Positions 33,757 to 43,094 of a stretch of DNA of 61,842 bases are shown one piece after another. Position 1 is the stretch's first letter. Each line of letters begins with the position of its first letter. The DNA lies in assembly GCA_964441925.1 (NCBI GenBank), contig CAYTVY010000001.1, positions 1 through 61,842 on the forward strand, given 5' to 3'. Under the pieces are notes generated by a model, which saw only the letters and a list, made by a program, of their open reading frames with translations, ran no database searches and was not told where the DNA came from. The DNA is from Geothermobacter sp964441925 (GTDB lineage: Bacteria > Desulfobacterota > Desulfuromonadia > Desulfuromonadales > Geothermobacteraceae). A program made the translations under genes and the position numbers.

Positions 33757-35547
33757 CTAGAACAGCCAGCTCAGTCGCAGCCCGACCTCATCCGCCCAGT
33801 CGAAGGTGGTCATGATGTTGTCGTTGCCCTTGCCCTCGATGATGTTGACAAACAGCTCCAGCGTCCAGGTGTCGCGGGGCTTCCAGCGGATGCCCGGCTG
33901 CACCAGCACGCCGCCCTTGAGGTCGTAGAGCACGGCCAAGTCGAACCGCCAGATCAGGCTTGGAAACGGCTGCTGAAGGGCGAAACTCAGAGCATTGAAG
34001 CTGCCGGCGCCCGTCGGCACGTTGTCAACGGTGCCACCCATGCCCGAAAGATGGCGCCCGAACAGGTCGGACTGCGACTTGCGCATCCATTGCAGCACCA
34101 TGAAGGTGGCCGGGAAGTTCTGCGAAAACCTCTGGAACTTCTCGATGGCGGCAAAGATCGCCACTTCGTCCTTGCGGATGAAGACTTGTCCCAGGCTCGG
34201 GCGGGTGAACTTCTTGTTGGGCGTATAGCTGGCCTCGAACCGAAGCACCAGTTGATCGAGAAGTGAACCGGGCTTGCCGAATATGACGTAGTTCAGGCCA
34301 ATACCAAGGACCGTTTCCTTCGGATAGACCCGTTCGATATGGCCGCGCAGGCCGCCCGACAGCTGAAAGAACAGATCAAGTTCCTGTTCCGCCAGAAACT
34401 TGCTGTCGCCGACGTTGAAGCCGCCCACCAGACCGCTCCACGGCTGAAAATCGTCGATCGCCGCGTTCAGGCCCTGCACCCCGTCGAGACGCACGAAAGC
34501 GGCATAGGTGAACCACTCCCGGGCCGACACGACGCCGCCGATCGGTGCCACGGAGAACGGCGTTTCCTGCAACAAGGCACCGGAACCGGGCAGGCCGGGC
34601 AGGTCGATGTTGATGCCCGAGCGGGTCCAGCGGAACACGCCGTCAGGATTGCGGCGGCGCACCGCAATAAGTTGAACACCGAGATCGCCGATTTGACCAC
34701 GCACCCGGCCGCCGAAGTTCCAGGTGCCATCGACGGCATTGAACTGCTGGCGCTCATGGACGACGAACTGATCCGGTATGAACGAGAACGGCGAGTTCGG
34801 CGGCGGCAGGATCGATGGCGAGAATTTCTGCACGAATCCCTCGATCTCCCAGTCGCCGCTGATCTGATAGGAGCCGCGCACGGCGGGTGAGGCGACCCGC
34901 TCGTCGGCATATTCCTCGGAGGCCCAGTCGATGAACAGATGGCGGCGCAAATCAAGGCCGTTGGGGACGTCGAGAACCCGGAAGAACAGGGCCTCGCCCC
35001 AGGCGATCTGCTGGTTGCCGATACGCAGCCACAGGGGACCCTTGGTGTAGTCCAGGTAAAGGGACGGCAGATCGACCATGTAATTGTCGTTCGAGACCTC
35101 AAGCAGCGACCCGCTGCTGCCGTAAAACGGCGTGTCGAAAAGGCTGGGATCTCCGAAGTCCTTGTAGACACCCCAGTCGACGAAGGCGCGGACCTTCATG
35201 AAGCCCGAGAAATTTTCGTTGAAGGTGGCCTGCACATCGACTTCCAGCCGGGTGGCGACGAGATTGAACGTGTTGTTCCGGGACTCGACGGGCCGCGTTG
35301 CCGGCACCTGCAGAAACTCGGGCGGCAGGCCCAGAGCCGGCGCCAGAACCGAGGCATCCCGCGGCACGGTCACACCGTTGAACAGATTTCCTTGCTGGGT
35401 GTGCAGGTTTTCCGCTCCCGTCAGCTTGAGGGCGGTTTCCTGACGCACGAAACCGGAGATCGAAATATCGGCCGCCAGTCCCGGGCCGGCCCCCAGCAAT
35501 ACCGCCAGTGCCCCCAGCCCGGAGAGCGTGATCCATTTCTTCCCCAT
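33757..35547 (-). CDS. DUF1302 outer-membrane protein
   Basis: This 596-residue protein has a cleavable signal peptide (LGALAVLLGAGPGLAAD) followed by ISISGFVRQETALKLTG. A long run of alternating beta strands, rich in aromatic girdle residues, ends VGLRLSWLF. The pattern is an outer-membrane beta-barrel of the DUF1302 family, which is associated with uptake or export of hydrophobic compounds. The start lies 3 bases after the YCF48-like gene's stop. As a probable channel it would complete an inner-membrane RND, periplasmic DUF1329 and outer-membrane DUF1302 chain. Confidence 0.85.
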   Translation of the reverse strand: MGKKWITLSGLGALAVLLGAGPGLAADISISGFVRQETALKLTGAENLHTQQGNLFNGVTVPRDASVLAPALGLPPEFLQVPATRPVESRNNTFNLVATRLEVDVQATFNENFSGFMKVRAFVDWGVYKDFGDPSLFDTPFYGSSGSLLEVSNDNYMVDLPSLYLDYTKGPLWLRIGNQQIAWGEALFFRVLDVPNGLDLRRHLFIDWASEEYADERVASPAVRGSYQISGDWEIEGFVQKFSPSILPPPNSPFSFIPDQFVVHERQQFNAVDGTWNFGGRVRGQIGDLGVQLIAVRRRNPDGVFRWTRSGINIDLPGLPGSGALLQETPFSVAPIGGVVSAREWFTYAAFVRLDGVQGLNAAIDDFQPWSGLVGGFNVGDSKFLAEQELDLFFQLSGGLRGHIERVYPKETVLGIGLNYVIFGKPGSLLDQLVLRFEASYTPNKKFTRPSLGQVFIRKDEVAIFAAIEKFQRFSQNFPATFMVLQWMRKSQSDLFGRHLSGMGGTVDNVPTGAGSFNALSFALQQPFPSLIWRFDLAVLYDLKGGVLVQPGIRWKPRDTWTLELFVNIIEGKGNDNIMTTFDWADEVGLRLSWLF

Positions 35548-35550
35548 GAG

Positions 35551-36546
35551 TTAATCCCTCCTTCCATTTGGCAGTTGTTTTCCTTCGATATCCGCCGGCA
35601 AGCGAATGATCCGCCCAAGGTGGCCGACGGCGATAACCTCCTGATTGGGGCCGCGTGCCAGCTTCTGGTACCAGCCGGTAGCGAGATCGCCGGCGGTCAG
35701 GGCCTCCCAGGACTGCATGTGATCCCGGCTGCGGATCATCGTGCGAATGCCGGAGATGAAAACGGTCCCGTCGCCGGTTGCGAGAATGTCGAGGAAATTG
35801 GCCTTGACCGGTACCGGCACCCGGGTCCAGGTCACGCCGCCATCAGCGCTTTGCAGCACAAGGCCATCCTGGCCCACCGCCAGCCCTTCCCCGTCGTCGG
35901 TCATGGACAGGGCGAAAATCGATGACGTGCCCTTGCGAACGACCTGCCAGGACCGGGCACCGTCGTCGGAGCGGATGACCAGGCCGAATTCTCCGACCAC
36001 CGTCACTGTTCCCCGGTCATCCACATGGACGTCGTAGAGATGCGGCTCGATGACGTCATCGAGAATGCGATGCCAGTCCAGGGTCACCGGCGTCCAGCTT
36101 TCTCCGCCGTCATCGGATCGCAGCAATGCGCCAAACCCGCCAACGGCAACGGCCAGACCCCGGCGATTGATGTCAACGGCGAACAGTCTCTGGTCGGTGC
36201 CGCTGTCGACCGAGCGCCAGCCTTCCGACGTCCGGCGCAGAATGGTGCCCGCCTGACCGACAATGAGGCCCTGTTCGCCAGTCAGAACGGCGCCCAGAAA
36301 TGCCAGGTCTCCGGGCTCGCTGTTGGTGCGTCGCCAGGTCCGGCCGCCATCGTCGGAGACCAGGACTTCGCCAAGGTCGCCGATCGCCAGGCCCCGGGTG
36401 CCCTGGATGACGACGTCGAAAAGGCTTTCATGCGGCGTGCCCTGCCGCAACACCTCGATACCGGTCTCTCCAGCCTGTACCACCGGTGCCAGCAGAAAGC
36501 CGAAGAAGGCGGCCAGAACGGCGATTCTGAACGAGCAAGCGGTCAA
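35551..36546 (-). CDS. YCF48/BNR-repeat exported protein, TTG start
   Basis: This 331-residue protein has a signal peptide (FRIAVLAAFFGFLLAPVVQA) and a beta-propeller built from Asp-box repeats: SDDGGRTW, SDDGGESW, SDDGARSW and SADGGVTW. Such YCF48-like proteins act as assembly scaffolds. I place the start at a TTG (36546) because AAGGAG lies 8 bases upstream; the ATG ten codons earlier has no ribosome-binding site. It is sandwiched between the DUF1329-B and DUF1302 genes, which is a recurring arrangement. A likely job is holding the transport components together. Confidence 0.8.
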   Translation of the reverse strand: MTACSFRIAVLAAFFGFLLAPVVQAGETGIEVLRQGTPHESLFDVVIQGTRGLAIGDLGEVLVSDDGGRTWRRTNSEPGDLAFLGAVLTGEQGLIVGQAGTILRRTSEGWRSVDSGTDQRLFAVDINRRGLAVAVGGFGALLRSDDGGESWTPVTLDWHRILDDVIEPHLYDVHVDDRGTVTVVGEFGLVIRSDDGARSWQVVRKGTSSIFALSMTDDGEGLAVGQDGLVLQSADGGVTWTRVPVPVKANFLDILATGDGTVFISGIRTMIRSRDHMQSWEALTAGDLATGWYQKLARGPNQEVIAVGHLGRIIRLPADIEGKQLPNGRRD

Positions 36547-36608
36547 GACGTTCACTCCTTGCCAGATACCGGGCATGAGCCGGCTGCCGCAGCCGGTCGA
36601 CGGCCCGG

Positions 36609-37985
36609 TCAGATTCCCAGGCGCCGGATCGCCTGGATCGTCAGGTATTTGTCGTAAAGGCTGCCGGGGCCGTAGCCCGAGCGGTAGCCGCCGAGCACCT
36701 GTTTGGCCTGCACGAAGCGGCTCATGCGATTGGTCTGAATGTCGTGGCTCATCACATGAGTCCACGACCATGCCGGATGCTCGCCATCGAGATAGACCAG
36801 ATCGCCTTTCTTGTACTGGCTGTAGCCCGGCTCGAACGATTTCCACAACTCGCCGCGGCGATCGAAGGTGTTGTAGGCCACGTACATCATGTTGCGTACG
36901 TCGATGTAGACCCGTTTTTTCGAGACCGGCGCACGCGGGTATTTGACCGGCTCCGCCTCAACCACCAGAACCTCGGGCACCAGCTCCATGTTGATGTCGA
37001 AAAAGGTCTGGTCGTTGGGGCCGCCGTGCACCGGGCGCTCCCAGTTCGGGTGATCCCCCATCCAGTTCTGCGATACGGCACCAAGATGCGGCTTGCGGCC
37101 GACGATCTTGTAGTTCCCCCAGGTCAGCATGGGATCGCCGGCGGCCCAGGCATCGGACAGGAACAGGGTCATCCCCGGGACCAGCGGCTCGAACCGCTGG
37201 TTGGTCGGGAACCGGCGTACGCGTTTGAACGCCGGCAAATACCCGAACAAGTCCGGGAACTTCGACTGGTCGTAATACCAGGTGTTGAGGAACGATGTGC
37301 CCCGGACGTCGTTGGGGGCGGTGAAGAAGACCGACTGATAGCGCAGCTTGTCTTCCTGGCCGATCCAGTAGGGGCCTTCTTCGTGGCGCAGAAGGCCGAT
37401 CGTGTTTTGCTCGGCCCAGACAAAATCGTACTGGTAGGACAAACTCCCCTTTGGCGAGATGTCCCAGTCGCGCACGGCGTAAAGCGACTGGTCGTGCCGG
37501 CCCCAGCTCAGCGTCAGATTGGCGAACGCCTCGACGCCGTTTTTGGGGTCCGGGAACGGGTTGCCGCCGATCCACGGTTTGCCATCGCGGGTCCAGACAT
37601 TGTTGTTCTTGTCGAGAACCGCCTGCCCCTGATTGCGAAGCGTCGCCTCGAGATATTCGTATGGAAACAGTTTGGTAACGTCCGTGGTGGTCTCGACAAT
37701 ATTGATGCGCCGACCCATTTCGGTGACGTGCCGATAGGCTACCGGGTCCAGCAGATCCTTCACATATTCGACGTTGTCGGCGGTGACCACGTCGCCCGGC
37801 TTGATCTTGCCCTTGGTATAGGCCTCGATGGAGAGCAGTTCCTCGGGATAGGCCTTGTCGATCTCGCCGGTTCTGCCGATCAGCGGCCACAGAGGCGTCA
37901 GAACGCCGGCCGTGATGGCGCCCTTGGCAACACTTTCAAGAAACGTTCTGCGTGTAAAATCGCGCCCGAATTTCCTGATATGCAT
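36609..37985 (-). CDS. DUF1329 protein with Tat signal (copy B)
   Basis: This 458-residue protein carries a twin-arginine motif (DFTRRTFLESVAKG), then a hydrophobic stretch (AITAGVLTPLW), then the DUF1329 body with WSWTHVMSHDIQTNRM near the C-terminus. The ATG at 37985 is chosen because GGAGGGA precedes it; an ATG further upstream would overlap the RND gene. It is the first DUF1329 copy after the RND exporter (14-base gap). Copy A has the same length and conserved segments throughout. The two may have specialised for different faces of the periplasm or form a pair. Confidence 0.83.
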   Translation of the reverse strand: MHIRKFGRDFTRRTFLESVAKGAITAGVLTPLWPLIGRTGEIDKAYPEELLSIEAYTKGKIKPGDVVTADNVEYVKDLLDPVAYRHVTEMGRRINIVETTTDVTKLFPYEYLEATLRNQGQAVLDKNNNVWTRDGKPWIGGNPFPDPKNGVEAFANLTLSWGRHDQSLYAVRDWDISPKGSLSYQYDFVWAEQNTIGLLRHEEGPYWIGQEDKLRYQSVFFTAPNDVRGTSFLNTWYYDQSKFPDLFGYLPAFKRVRRFPTNQRFEPLVPGMTLFLSDAWAAGDPMLTWGNYKIVGRKPHLGAVSQNWMGDHPNWERPVHGGPNDQTFFDINMELVPEVLVVEAEPVKYPRAPVSKKRVYIDVRNMMYVAYNTFDRRGELWKSFEPGYSQYKKGDLVYLDGEHPAWSWTHVMSHDIQTNRMSRFVQAKQVLGGYRSGYGPGSLYDKYLTIQAIRRLGI

Positions 37986-37999
37986 GGTCTGTGTCCCTC

Positions 38000-40510
38000 C
38001 TAGACAGGTTGTTCTTCGGCTGTGCGGCGGGACCCGCACGGGGACATGCCGCGTTGTTTCATGGTAGCGGCCCCATCGGAGCCATTCTTTGCCAACAGTT
38101 CGGCAAGTTCCTCATCGTGCAGGACGTAGTCCGACAGGTTCACCGCTTCACCGACCAGCAGGTCCCTTGACCTTACGAAGCGCGGCTTGAACAGCCACAC
38201 CAGCAGCGGCAGCACGATGAGGGCGATGATCATGTTGATCAGCATGACCATCACCAGCAGCAGGCCCATGTCGGCGAGAAACTTGAGGGCCGAGAGGAAA
38301 TACCAGGGCAAGATGCCCAGAAGGACGATCACGGCGGTAAAAAAGATCGCCTTGCCGGTGGTCGAGATCGCGGCAACGATGGCCGTGTCGTAGCTCTTGT
38401 GTTCGTGATACTCCTCGCAGATGCGGCTCAGCAGATAGATGCCGTAATCGATGCCGACGCCGATCCCGATCACCGCAATCGGCAGCGTATTGACATCGAG
38501 CCCGATGCCGAGCGCGACCATCGTCGCGCCGAGAAGAATGTTCGACAGATTAACCGGGACCATGAGAATGAGGCCGGCGATCAGCGACCGGTAGGCATAG
38601 CTGCAGGTTGCCAGAATGACGAGGTTGAGCAGCGCCAGTATGATCCACTGGTATCGCCCGACGGTATCGTTGATCGATTGTTGCAGAGCGATGGTGCCGG
38701 TACCCAGACGCACGCGGAAGGTGTCGTGGTCGGCGCCGACGCGATCGACGGCGGCGCGCGCCTGACGCAGGGCCTCATCGACGGTTTTCTGCTTGTTGTC
38801 CCGGTACCAGAGGGACACCGTCGCGTTCTGCTGCTCGAAATCGGTGACATGCAGAAAGGCCTTGGCGCTGGTGCCGAACATCACCGCGCTGGCGGCCGCG
38901 TTGACCGCCGCATCGGTCGGGTCGACGGGCGCCCATTTCGGGTTGCCACCGGAGAAAAGCCGGTTGGCTTCCGGCAGATAGTCGGCGAAGGAAAGCGTCG
39001 CCTCGGGCGGATCGTCTTCCTGTTCGACCGCATACTGCAGGGCCCGCATGGTGACATAGGTGTCGGCCTGGCGCACAAGCCGATTGGGGTTGTGCGGGTC
39101 CTTTCCCTCGAACACGATCTCCAGGGTGTTCAGGCCGGGAAAATACTCGTTGATCCGGGCGACGGCGACGTTGTACTCGGAATCCTCCCACAGCAGATTG
39201 CTGCCTTCGACCGGATTGCCGATCTTGAGGTGCAAAATCAGGATGAAACTGCCCGCCGTCAAAATGACGACCGCCAGACAGGTGACCCGGGCCCATCGTC
39301 CCTGGCTCAATCTGGCAACATCTCGCAGGAACGCCCGTATCGGCCCGTGACTGCCACGCCCGCCCTCGATGCCGATGATTTTTTCGACATTCCTCGGAGC
39401 CGGCAGGCAAGACAGCAGCAATGGTGTCAGAAAGACACCGGCGGGTATCAGGGCCATCGCCCAGAAGCCGGTGAACAGGGCAAAACGTTCCATCGCCGGG
39501 ATCGGCGCAATGCCGATCAGGAACAGGCCGGCGGAATCGGTGATGATTCCCAGCACCCCCGGTGCCATCATGACACTGAGGGCAATCTCGGCGGCCTTGC
39601 GGCGGTTGCCAACCTGATGAAAGACCTCGTAATAGCGTTCGATGAACTGCACGGAGTGGCTGAATGATCGAGCCAGAAGCAGCAGCGGCACGACCATGAT
39701 CAGGGGCTCGATCGGCGCCCCGAGCCAGCCGACCAGCCCGAAGCCCCAGACCGCTGCCACGGCCCCGGTTATCAAGGGCACCACCACGCCGACGACGTTG
39801 CGCATATAAAAGACCAGAGCCAGCAGCAGCGCCAGGGCGGTGACCCCGAAGATTCCCAGCATCTGCCATTCATGCCGGTACACCCAGCCGGTCAGCACCG
39901 GCATGCCGGCCATATAGACGTCGTGATGCTGGTCGCGCTCGCGCTCGACAAGCGCCTGGAGGAACTCGAAGGTTTCCCCGTAGTCGATCAGCCGTTCGAT
40001 GAACGTGGCCTTGATCATGGTGGCCGTGCCGTCCTTGGAAATCAGGAACCGGCGGGCGTTCGGGGCCTTGTCGACATGGCGCCTGAACTCGTCGATCTCG
40101 GCCGGGGTGGCCGGCGGACGGTCGCCCATCAGCGGCTGGGTGTTGATGCCGAACGGCGTCGCCTCGGCATAGCGCGCCTTTTCGGTGGCGATGGACAGGA
40201 TCTGATCGTGATCGACGGCCGGCGTAAGGTCGATGTCCCGCGTCATGTTCCAGATCTTGGCCAGCGTCTCCGGGTTATAGATGGTCCCGTCCTTGCGCTT
40301 GACCATGATCGTTACGGTCAACGGATTGCCGAAATTCGGATGATCCTTGTAGACCTGAACAAAGGGATGGTTTTCCGGCAACAGGTCGGAAAAAATGGTC
40401 CGTAATTCGACGTTTTTCAGACCAAAACCAAAGAACACCGTAATCGCGAGAACAACCAGCAGCGACAGCCACCGGCGACTTAGCACGAATCGTGCCAATC
40501 GGTATGCCAT
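38000..40510 (-). CDS. RND-superfamily (MmpL/HAE-type) exporter
   Basis: This 836-residue inner-membrane protein has an N-terminal helix (WLSLLVVLAITVFFGFG), a large periplasmic loop, two blocks of five or six membrane helices, and a second periplasmic loop. This is the typical duplicated RND plan. Landmarks include GIGVGIDYGIYLLSR in the second half, the conserved D-Y region. The length fits the lipid- and sterol-handling (hydrophobe/MmpL) branch, not drug efflux pumps of about 1040 residues. GGGGAGGG precedes the ATG. It heads the nine-gene leftward operon and probably moves lipids or a hydrophobic substrate, in which direction is not known. Confidence 0.88.
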   Translation of the reverse strand: MAYRLARFVLSRRWLSLLVVLAITVFFGFGLKNVELRTIFSDLLPENHPFVQVYKDHPNFGNPLTVTIMVKRKDGTIYNPETLAKIWNMTRDIDLTPAVDHDQILSIATEKARYAEATPFGINTQPLMGDRPPATPAEIDEFRRHVDKAPNARRFLISKDGTATMIKATFIERLIDYGETFEFLQALVERERDQHHDVYMAGMPVLTGWVYRHEWQMLGIFGVTALALLLALVFYMRNVVGVVVPLITGAVAAVWGFGLVGWLGAPIEPLIMVVPLLLLARSFSHSVQFIERYYEVFHQVGNRRKAAEIALSVMMAPGVLGIITDSAGLFLIGIAPIPAMERFALFTGFWAMALIPAGVFLTPLLLSCLPAPRNVEKIIGIEGGRGSHGPIRAFLRDVARLSQGRWARVTCLAVVILTAGSFILILHLKIGNPVEGSNLLWEDSEYNVAVARINEYFPGLNTLEIVFEGKDPHNPNRLVRQADTYVTMRALQYAVEQEDDPPEATLSFADYLPEANRLFSGGNPKWAPVDPTDAAVNAAASAVMFGTSAKAFLHVTDFEQQNATVSLWYRDNKQKTVDEALRQARAAVDRVGADHDTFRVRLGTGTIALQQSINDTVGRYQWIILALLNLVILATCSYAYRSLIAGLILMVPVNLSNILLGATMVALGIGLDVNTLPIAVIGIGVGIDYGIYLLSRICEEYHEHKSYDTAIVAAISTTGKAIFFTAVIVLLGILPWYFLSALKFLADMGLLLVMVMLINMIIALIVLPLLVWLFKPRFVRSRDLLVGEAVNLSDYVLHDEELAELLAKNGSDGAATMKQRGMSPCGSRRTAEEQPV

Positions 40511-40624
40511 GCCCTCCCCATCCGGTTCTCAGTACGCGCACCAGCCGGATTTTCGCTGACGCCGACCCTCTCGGCTGGACGGCGGGTCAACGTCCATTCC
40601 ATATCGGAGTCCATGTCAGATAAG

Positions 40625-40650
40625 GCAAAAAAACACCCCCTAAATGGGGG
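40625..40650 (-). terminator. Hairpin with T-run, leftward, in front of the RND operon
   Basis: CCCCC-TAAAT-GGGGG (40636-40650) lies beside an A-run on the plus strand. Read leftward it is a five-pair GC stem followed by TGTTTTTTTG, the form of an intrinsic terminator. The nearest gene on its right is on the other strand, so it may be a leader attenuator 120 bases before the exporter. Confidence 0.4.
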
Positions 40651-40771
40651 GGGGCGGGTTTCCCACATTGTCACGGCCTAAGACCGAGGGACCGCCAGTT
40701 GCCCCGGCCGTGCACTTCGTGGCAGCATGATGGCCATCTGATTTTGCCCGCGACCGATCGATGGCAGCAGC

Positions 40772-41116
40772 ATGGAAAAGCGGATATCCGATTTGCGGAA
40801 TTTGGGGCCGGTCTCTGAGCGGCAATTGGCGGAGGTCGGCATCGGCGATGTCAAAACCTTGCGTGCAACCGGTGCGCTTGACGCTTTTGCCCGGCTCAAG
40901 TGGTGTTTCCCGCGCGAGATCACCGTCGTCGCCCTGTACGCACTGGACGGTGCCTTGTCAGACATCCCCTGGACCGACCTGCCAGCGGCCCGCAAGGAAG
41001 CATTGCGCCGGTTTGCACAGGACGTGACCGATCGTCTGCAACACCATCGGGAACATCACAAGCGCGGCCCGTGCACCGCCCCCCGGCAACCGGGCCCTGA
41101 CCGCAAACCCGAATGA
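40772..41116 (+). CDS. TfoX/Sxy C-terminal domain protein
   Basis: This 114-residue protein matches the TfoX C-terminal domain, a helix-hairpin-helix-like fold: ISDLRNLGPVSERQLAEVGI, then LRATGALDAFARLK and LYALDGALSDIPWTDLP. In gammaproteobacteria such domains are the C-terminal half of the competence regulator; stand-alone forms are common and of unknown role. It is the only gene here with no evident metabolic link, sitting between two divergent catabolic units. The basic tail HHREHHKRGPC is unusual. Confidence 0.8.
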   Translation: MEKRISDLRNLGPVSERQLAEVGIGDVKTLRATGALDAFARLKWCFPREITVVALYALDGALSDIPWTDLPAARKEALRRFAQDVTDRLQHHREHHKRGPCTAPRQPGPDRKPE

Positions 41117-41408
41117 GCGTGACCCGCCGCGACATCTCGGACGGCGCGCAGACCATTCCGCCGACGCCCACCGATCGTGGGCCGCATCAGCCCCCTGAAC
41201 GGGCGGTTTACCATTGGTGCCGGTTTTGGCGGCACGATTGACGGCCGGCATCAGAGTCAGCGAGGCCTCCCGCCGGCAGCCCCGCGCTGTCTCCGGTTGC
41301 TCCCAGGCTTTTTTTCAAATTAAGCTGGTTCGAACCTGACGACGAACCTTGACCGACATCTGTCGATGACACGGAACAAACATTCATCCGTTCCTTACGG
41401 TGCGATCC
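41117..41408. promoter_or_regulatory. Promoter region of the lactonase-SDR unit
   Basis: This 292-base gap contains an A/T-rich patch (TTTTTTTCAAATTAAG, about 41309-41324) that could be a promoter. A perfect GGTTCGAACC palindrome lies at 41327-41336 and CGACA-TC-TGTCG at 41354-41365, either of which could be an operator. Neither matches the FadR-type sites found at 44651 or 44866. Confidence 0.35.
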
Positions 41409-42266
41409 ATGATCAATGACACCCCCACGACCCGATCCCACCGGCGCGTGGATGCCCATGTTCACTTCTGGACGCTGGCGCGCGGCGACTATGACTGGAT
41501 GACCCCCGATCTCGACAAGCTGCACCGCGACTTCCGGCCCGAAGATCTGGCACCTCATCTGGACAAGGCGGGGATGCACGAAGCGGTAATCGTTCAGGCG
41601 GCAGCCACGATCGACGAGACCGAATTCATCCTAGCGATCGCCGGGCACACCGATTTCGTCGCCGGCGTCGTCGGCTGGATCGACATGGAGGCCGAAACCG
41701 CCGCAGACGATCTCGCACGGCTGTGCGGCAATCCCCTGTTCAAGGGCATCCGGCCGATGATTCACGATATTCCGGATCCCCGGTGGATGCTGGACGACGC
41801 CCTGACACCCGCCTTCGAGGCGGTGATCGCCCATGACCTGGCCTTCGATTGCCTGGTCAAGCCGCCGCACCTGAAGCCGCTGCTCCAGCTTCTGCAGCGC
41901 CACCCGGACCTGCGCGCCCTGATCGATCATGCCGGCAAGCCGGAGATTGCCGCCGGACATTTCGACGCCTGGGCCGCTGACATCAAAAGGCTGGCTGATG
42001 AAACCGGGGCGCTGTGCAAATTCTCCGGCCTGATCACCGAAGCCGGGCCCGGCTGGTCGATCGACACACTGCGGCCCTATGCCGAGCATCTGATCGACTG
42101 CTTCGGTCCCAAACGTCTGGTGTTCGGCAGCGACTGGCCGGTGATCACCATGACCGCCACATATGAAGACTGGTTTGCCGCCGCGAACGAACTGACTGCC
42201 GATCTCGGCGACGATGACCGGGCGCGCATCTTCGGAGACAATGCGGTGGACTTCTATCGCCTGTGA
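41409..42266 (+). CDS. Amidohydrolase-2 family sugar lactonase (COG3618 type)
   Basis: This 285-residue metal-dependent TIM-barrel hydrolase has the N-terminal metal motif DAHVHFW, the KGIRPMIHDIPDPRWM loop, a lysine/histidine-containing DHAGKPEI segment and a C-terminal aspartate in FGSDWPVI. This pattern is that of L-fucono- and L-rhamnono-lactonases and related carboxylate hydrolases. It would open the sugar lactone produced by a 6-deoxyhexose dehydrogenase. The downstream SDR (34 bases) and the other deoxy-sugar genes support that. The ATG at 41409 is used; an ATG three codons earlier is also possible. Confidence 0.82.
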   Translation: MINDTPTTRSHRRVDAHVHFWTLARGDYDWMTPDLDKLHRDFRPEDLAPHLDKAGMHEAVIVQAAATIDETEFILAIAGHTDFVAGVVGWIDMEAETAADDLARLCGNPLFKGIRPMIHDIPDPRWMLDDALTPAFEAVIAHDLAFDCLVKPPHLKPLLQLLQRHPDLRALIDHAGKPEIAAGHFDAWAADIKRLADETGALCKFSGLITEAGPGWSIDTLRPYAEHLIDCFGPKRLVFGSDWPVITMTATYEDWFAAANELTADLGDDDRARIFGDNAVDFYRL

Positions 42267-42299
42267 GCGCGGCGCAATGGATCATCAGGAGAGACACAC

Positions 42300-43082
42300 A
42301 TGAGTGGACGACTGGCCGGCAAGCGGGCGGTGATCACCGGGGCGGGGTCGGGCCTCGGCGCGGCGATCGCCCGGCTTTTTGTCCAGGAGGGCGCACGGAC
42401 GGTGCTCACCGATATCGACCTGGCGCGTGCCCAGGCGGTCGCCGACGGGATCAACCGCAGCACGCCCGAGGCAGCCATCGCGCTCCATCACGACGTCACG
42501 CGCGAAGACCAGTGGCCCGAGGTTCTGGAGCAGGCCAGTGCCTGGCTCGACGGTTTCAACGTTCTGGTGAACAACGCCGGCATCATGTCCATCGGCTCGA
42601 TCGAAGACGAAGATTTCGGGACCTGGAAAAAGGTCATGGCTGTCGATGTCGACTCGGTGTTTCTGGGCTGCAAGTACGCGCTCGTTCATATGAAGAGCCA
42701 TCAGCCCGGCTCGATCATCAACATCTCGTCGATTGCCGGCCTGCTGGCGGCCCGCAACATGGCCGCCTATAACGCCGCCAAGGCCGCGGTGTGGCTGCTC
42801 TCAAAGTCGGTGGCGCTGCATTGCGCCCGGGCCGGTTATGACATTCGCTCCAATTCCCTGCACCCGGCGTTCATCCGCACACCCATTCTCGACGGCGTCC
42901 ACGATGTGCTCGGTACCCGCGATGACACCGAGCTGGAGGCAAAGCTGGCGCGCGGCATTCCGCTGGGGCGCATCGGCGAGCCCGAGGACGTGGCCTATGC
43001 GGCCGTTTATCTGGCCTCCGACGAATCCCGCTTCATCACCGGCATCGAGATCAAGATCGACGGCGGCATGAGCGCCCAATAG
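42300..43082 (+). CDS. SDR, candidate 6-deoxyhexose 1-dehydrogenase
   Basis: This 260-residue classical SDR has TGAGSGLG, an acidic TDIDLARA after beta2 (NAD preference), NNAGIM, NISSIAG and YNAAK, ending IDGGMSAQ. AGGAG precedes the ATG. It follows the lactonase by 34 bases, so the simplest role is oxidation of L-rhamnose or L-fucose to the lactone. Its C-terminus resembles the SDR at 1297-2064, so another hydroxy compound remains possible. Confidence 0.83.
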   Translation: MSGRLAGKRAVITGAGSGLGAAIARLFVQEGARTVLTDIDLARAQAVADGINRSTPEAAIALHHDVTREDQWPEVLEQASAWLDGFNVLVNNAGIMSIGSIEDEDFGTWKKVMAVDVDSVFLGCKYALVHMKSHQPGSIINISSIAGLLAARNMAAYNAAKAAVWLLSKSVALHCARAGYDIRSNSLHPAFIRTPILDGVHDVLGTRDDTELEAKLARGIPLGRIGEPEDVAYAAVYLASDESRFITGIEIKIDGGMSAQ

Positions 43083-43094
43083 GCGCTGGCGCCG

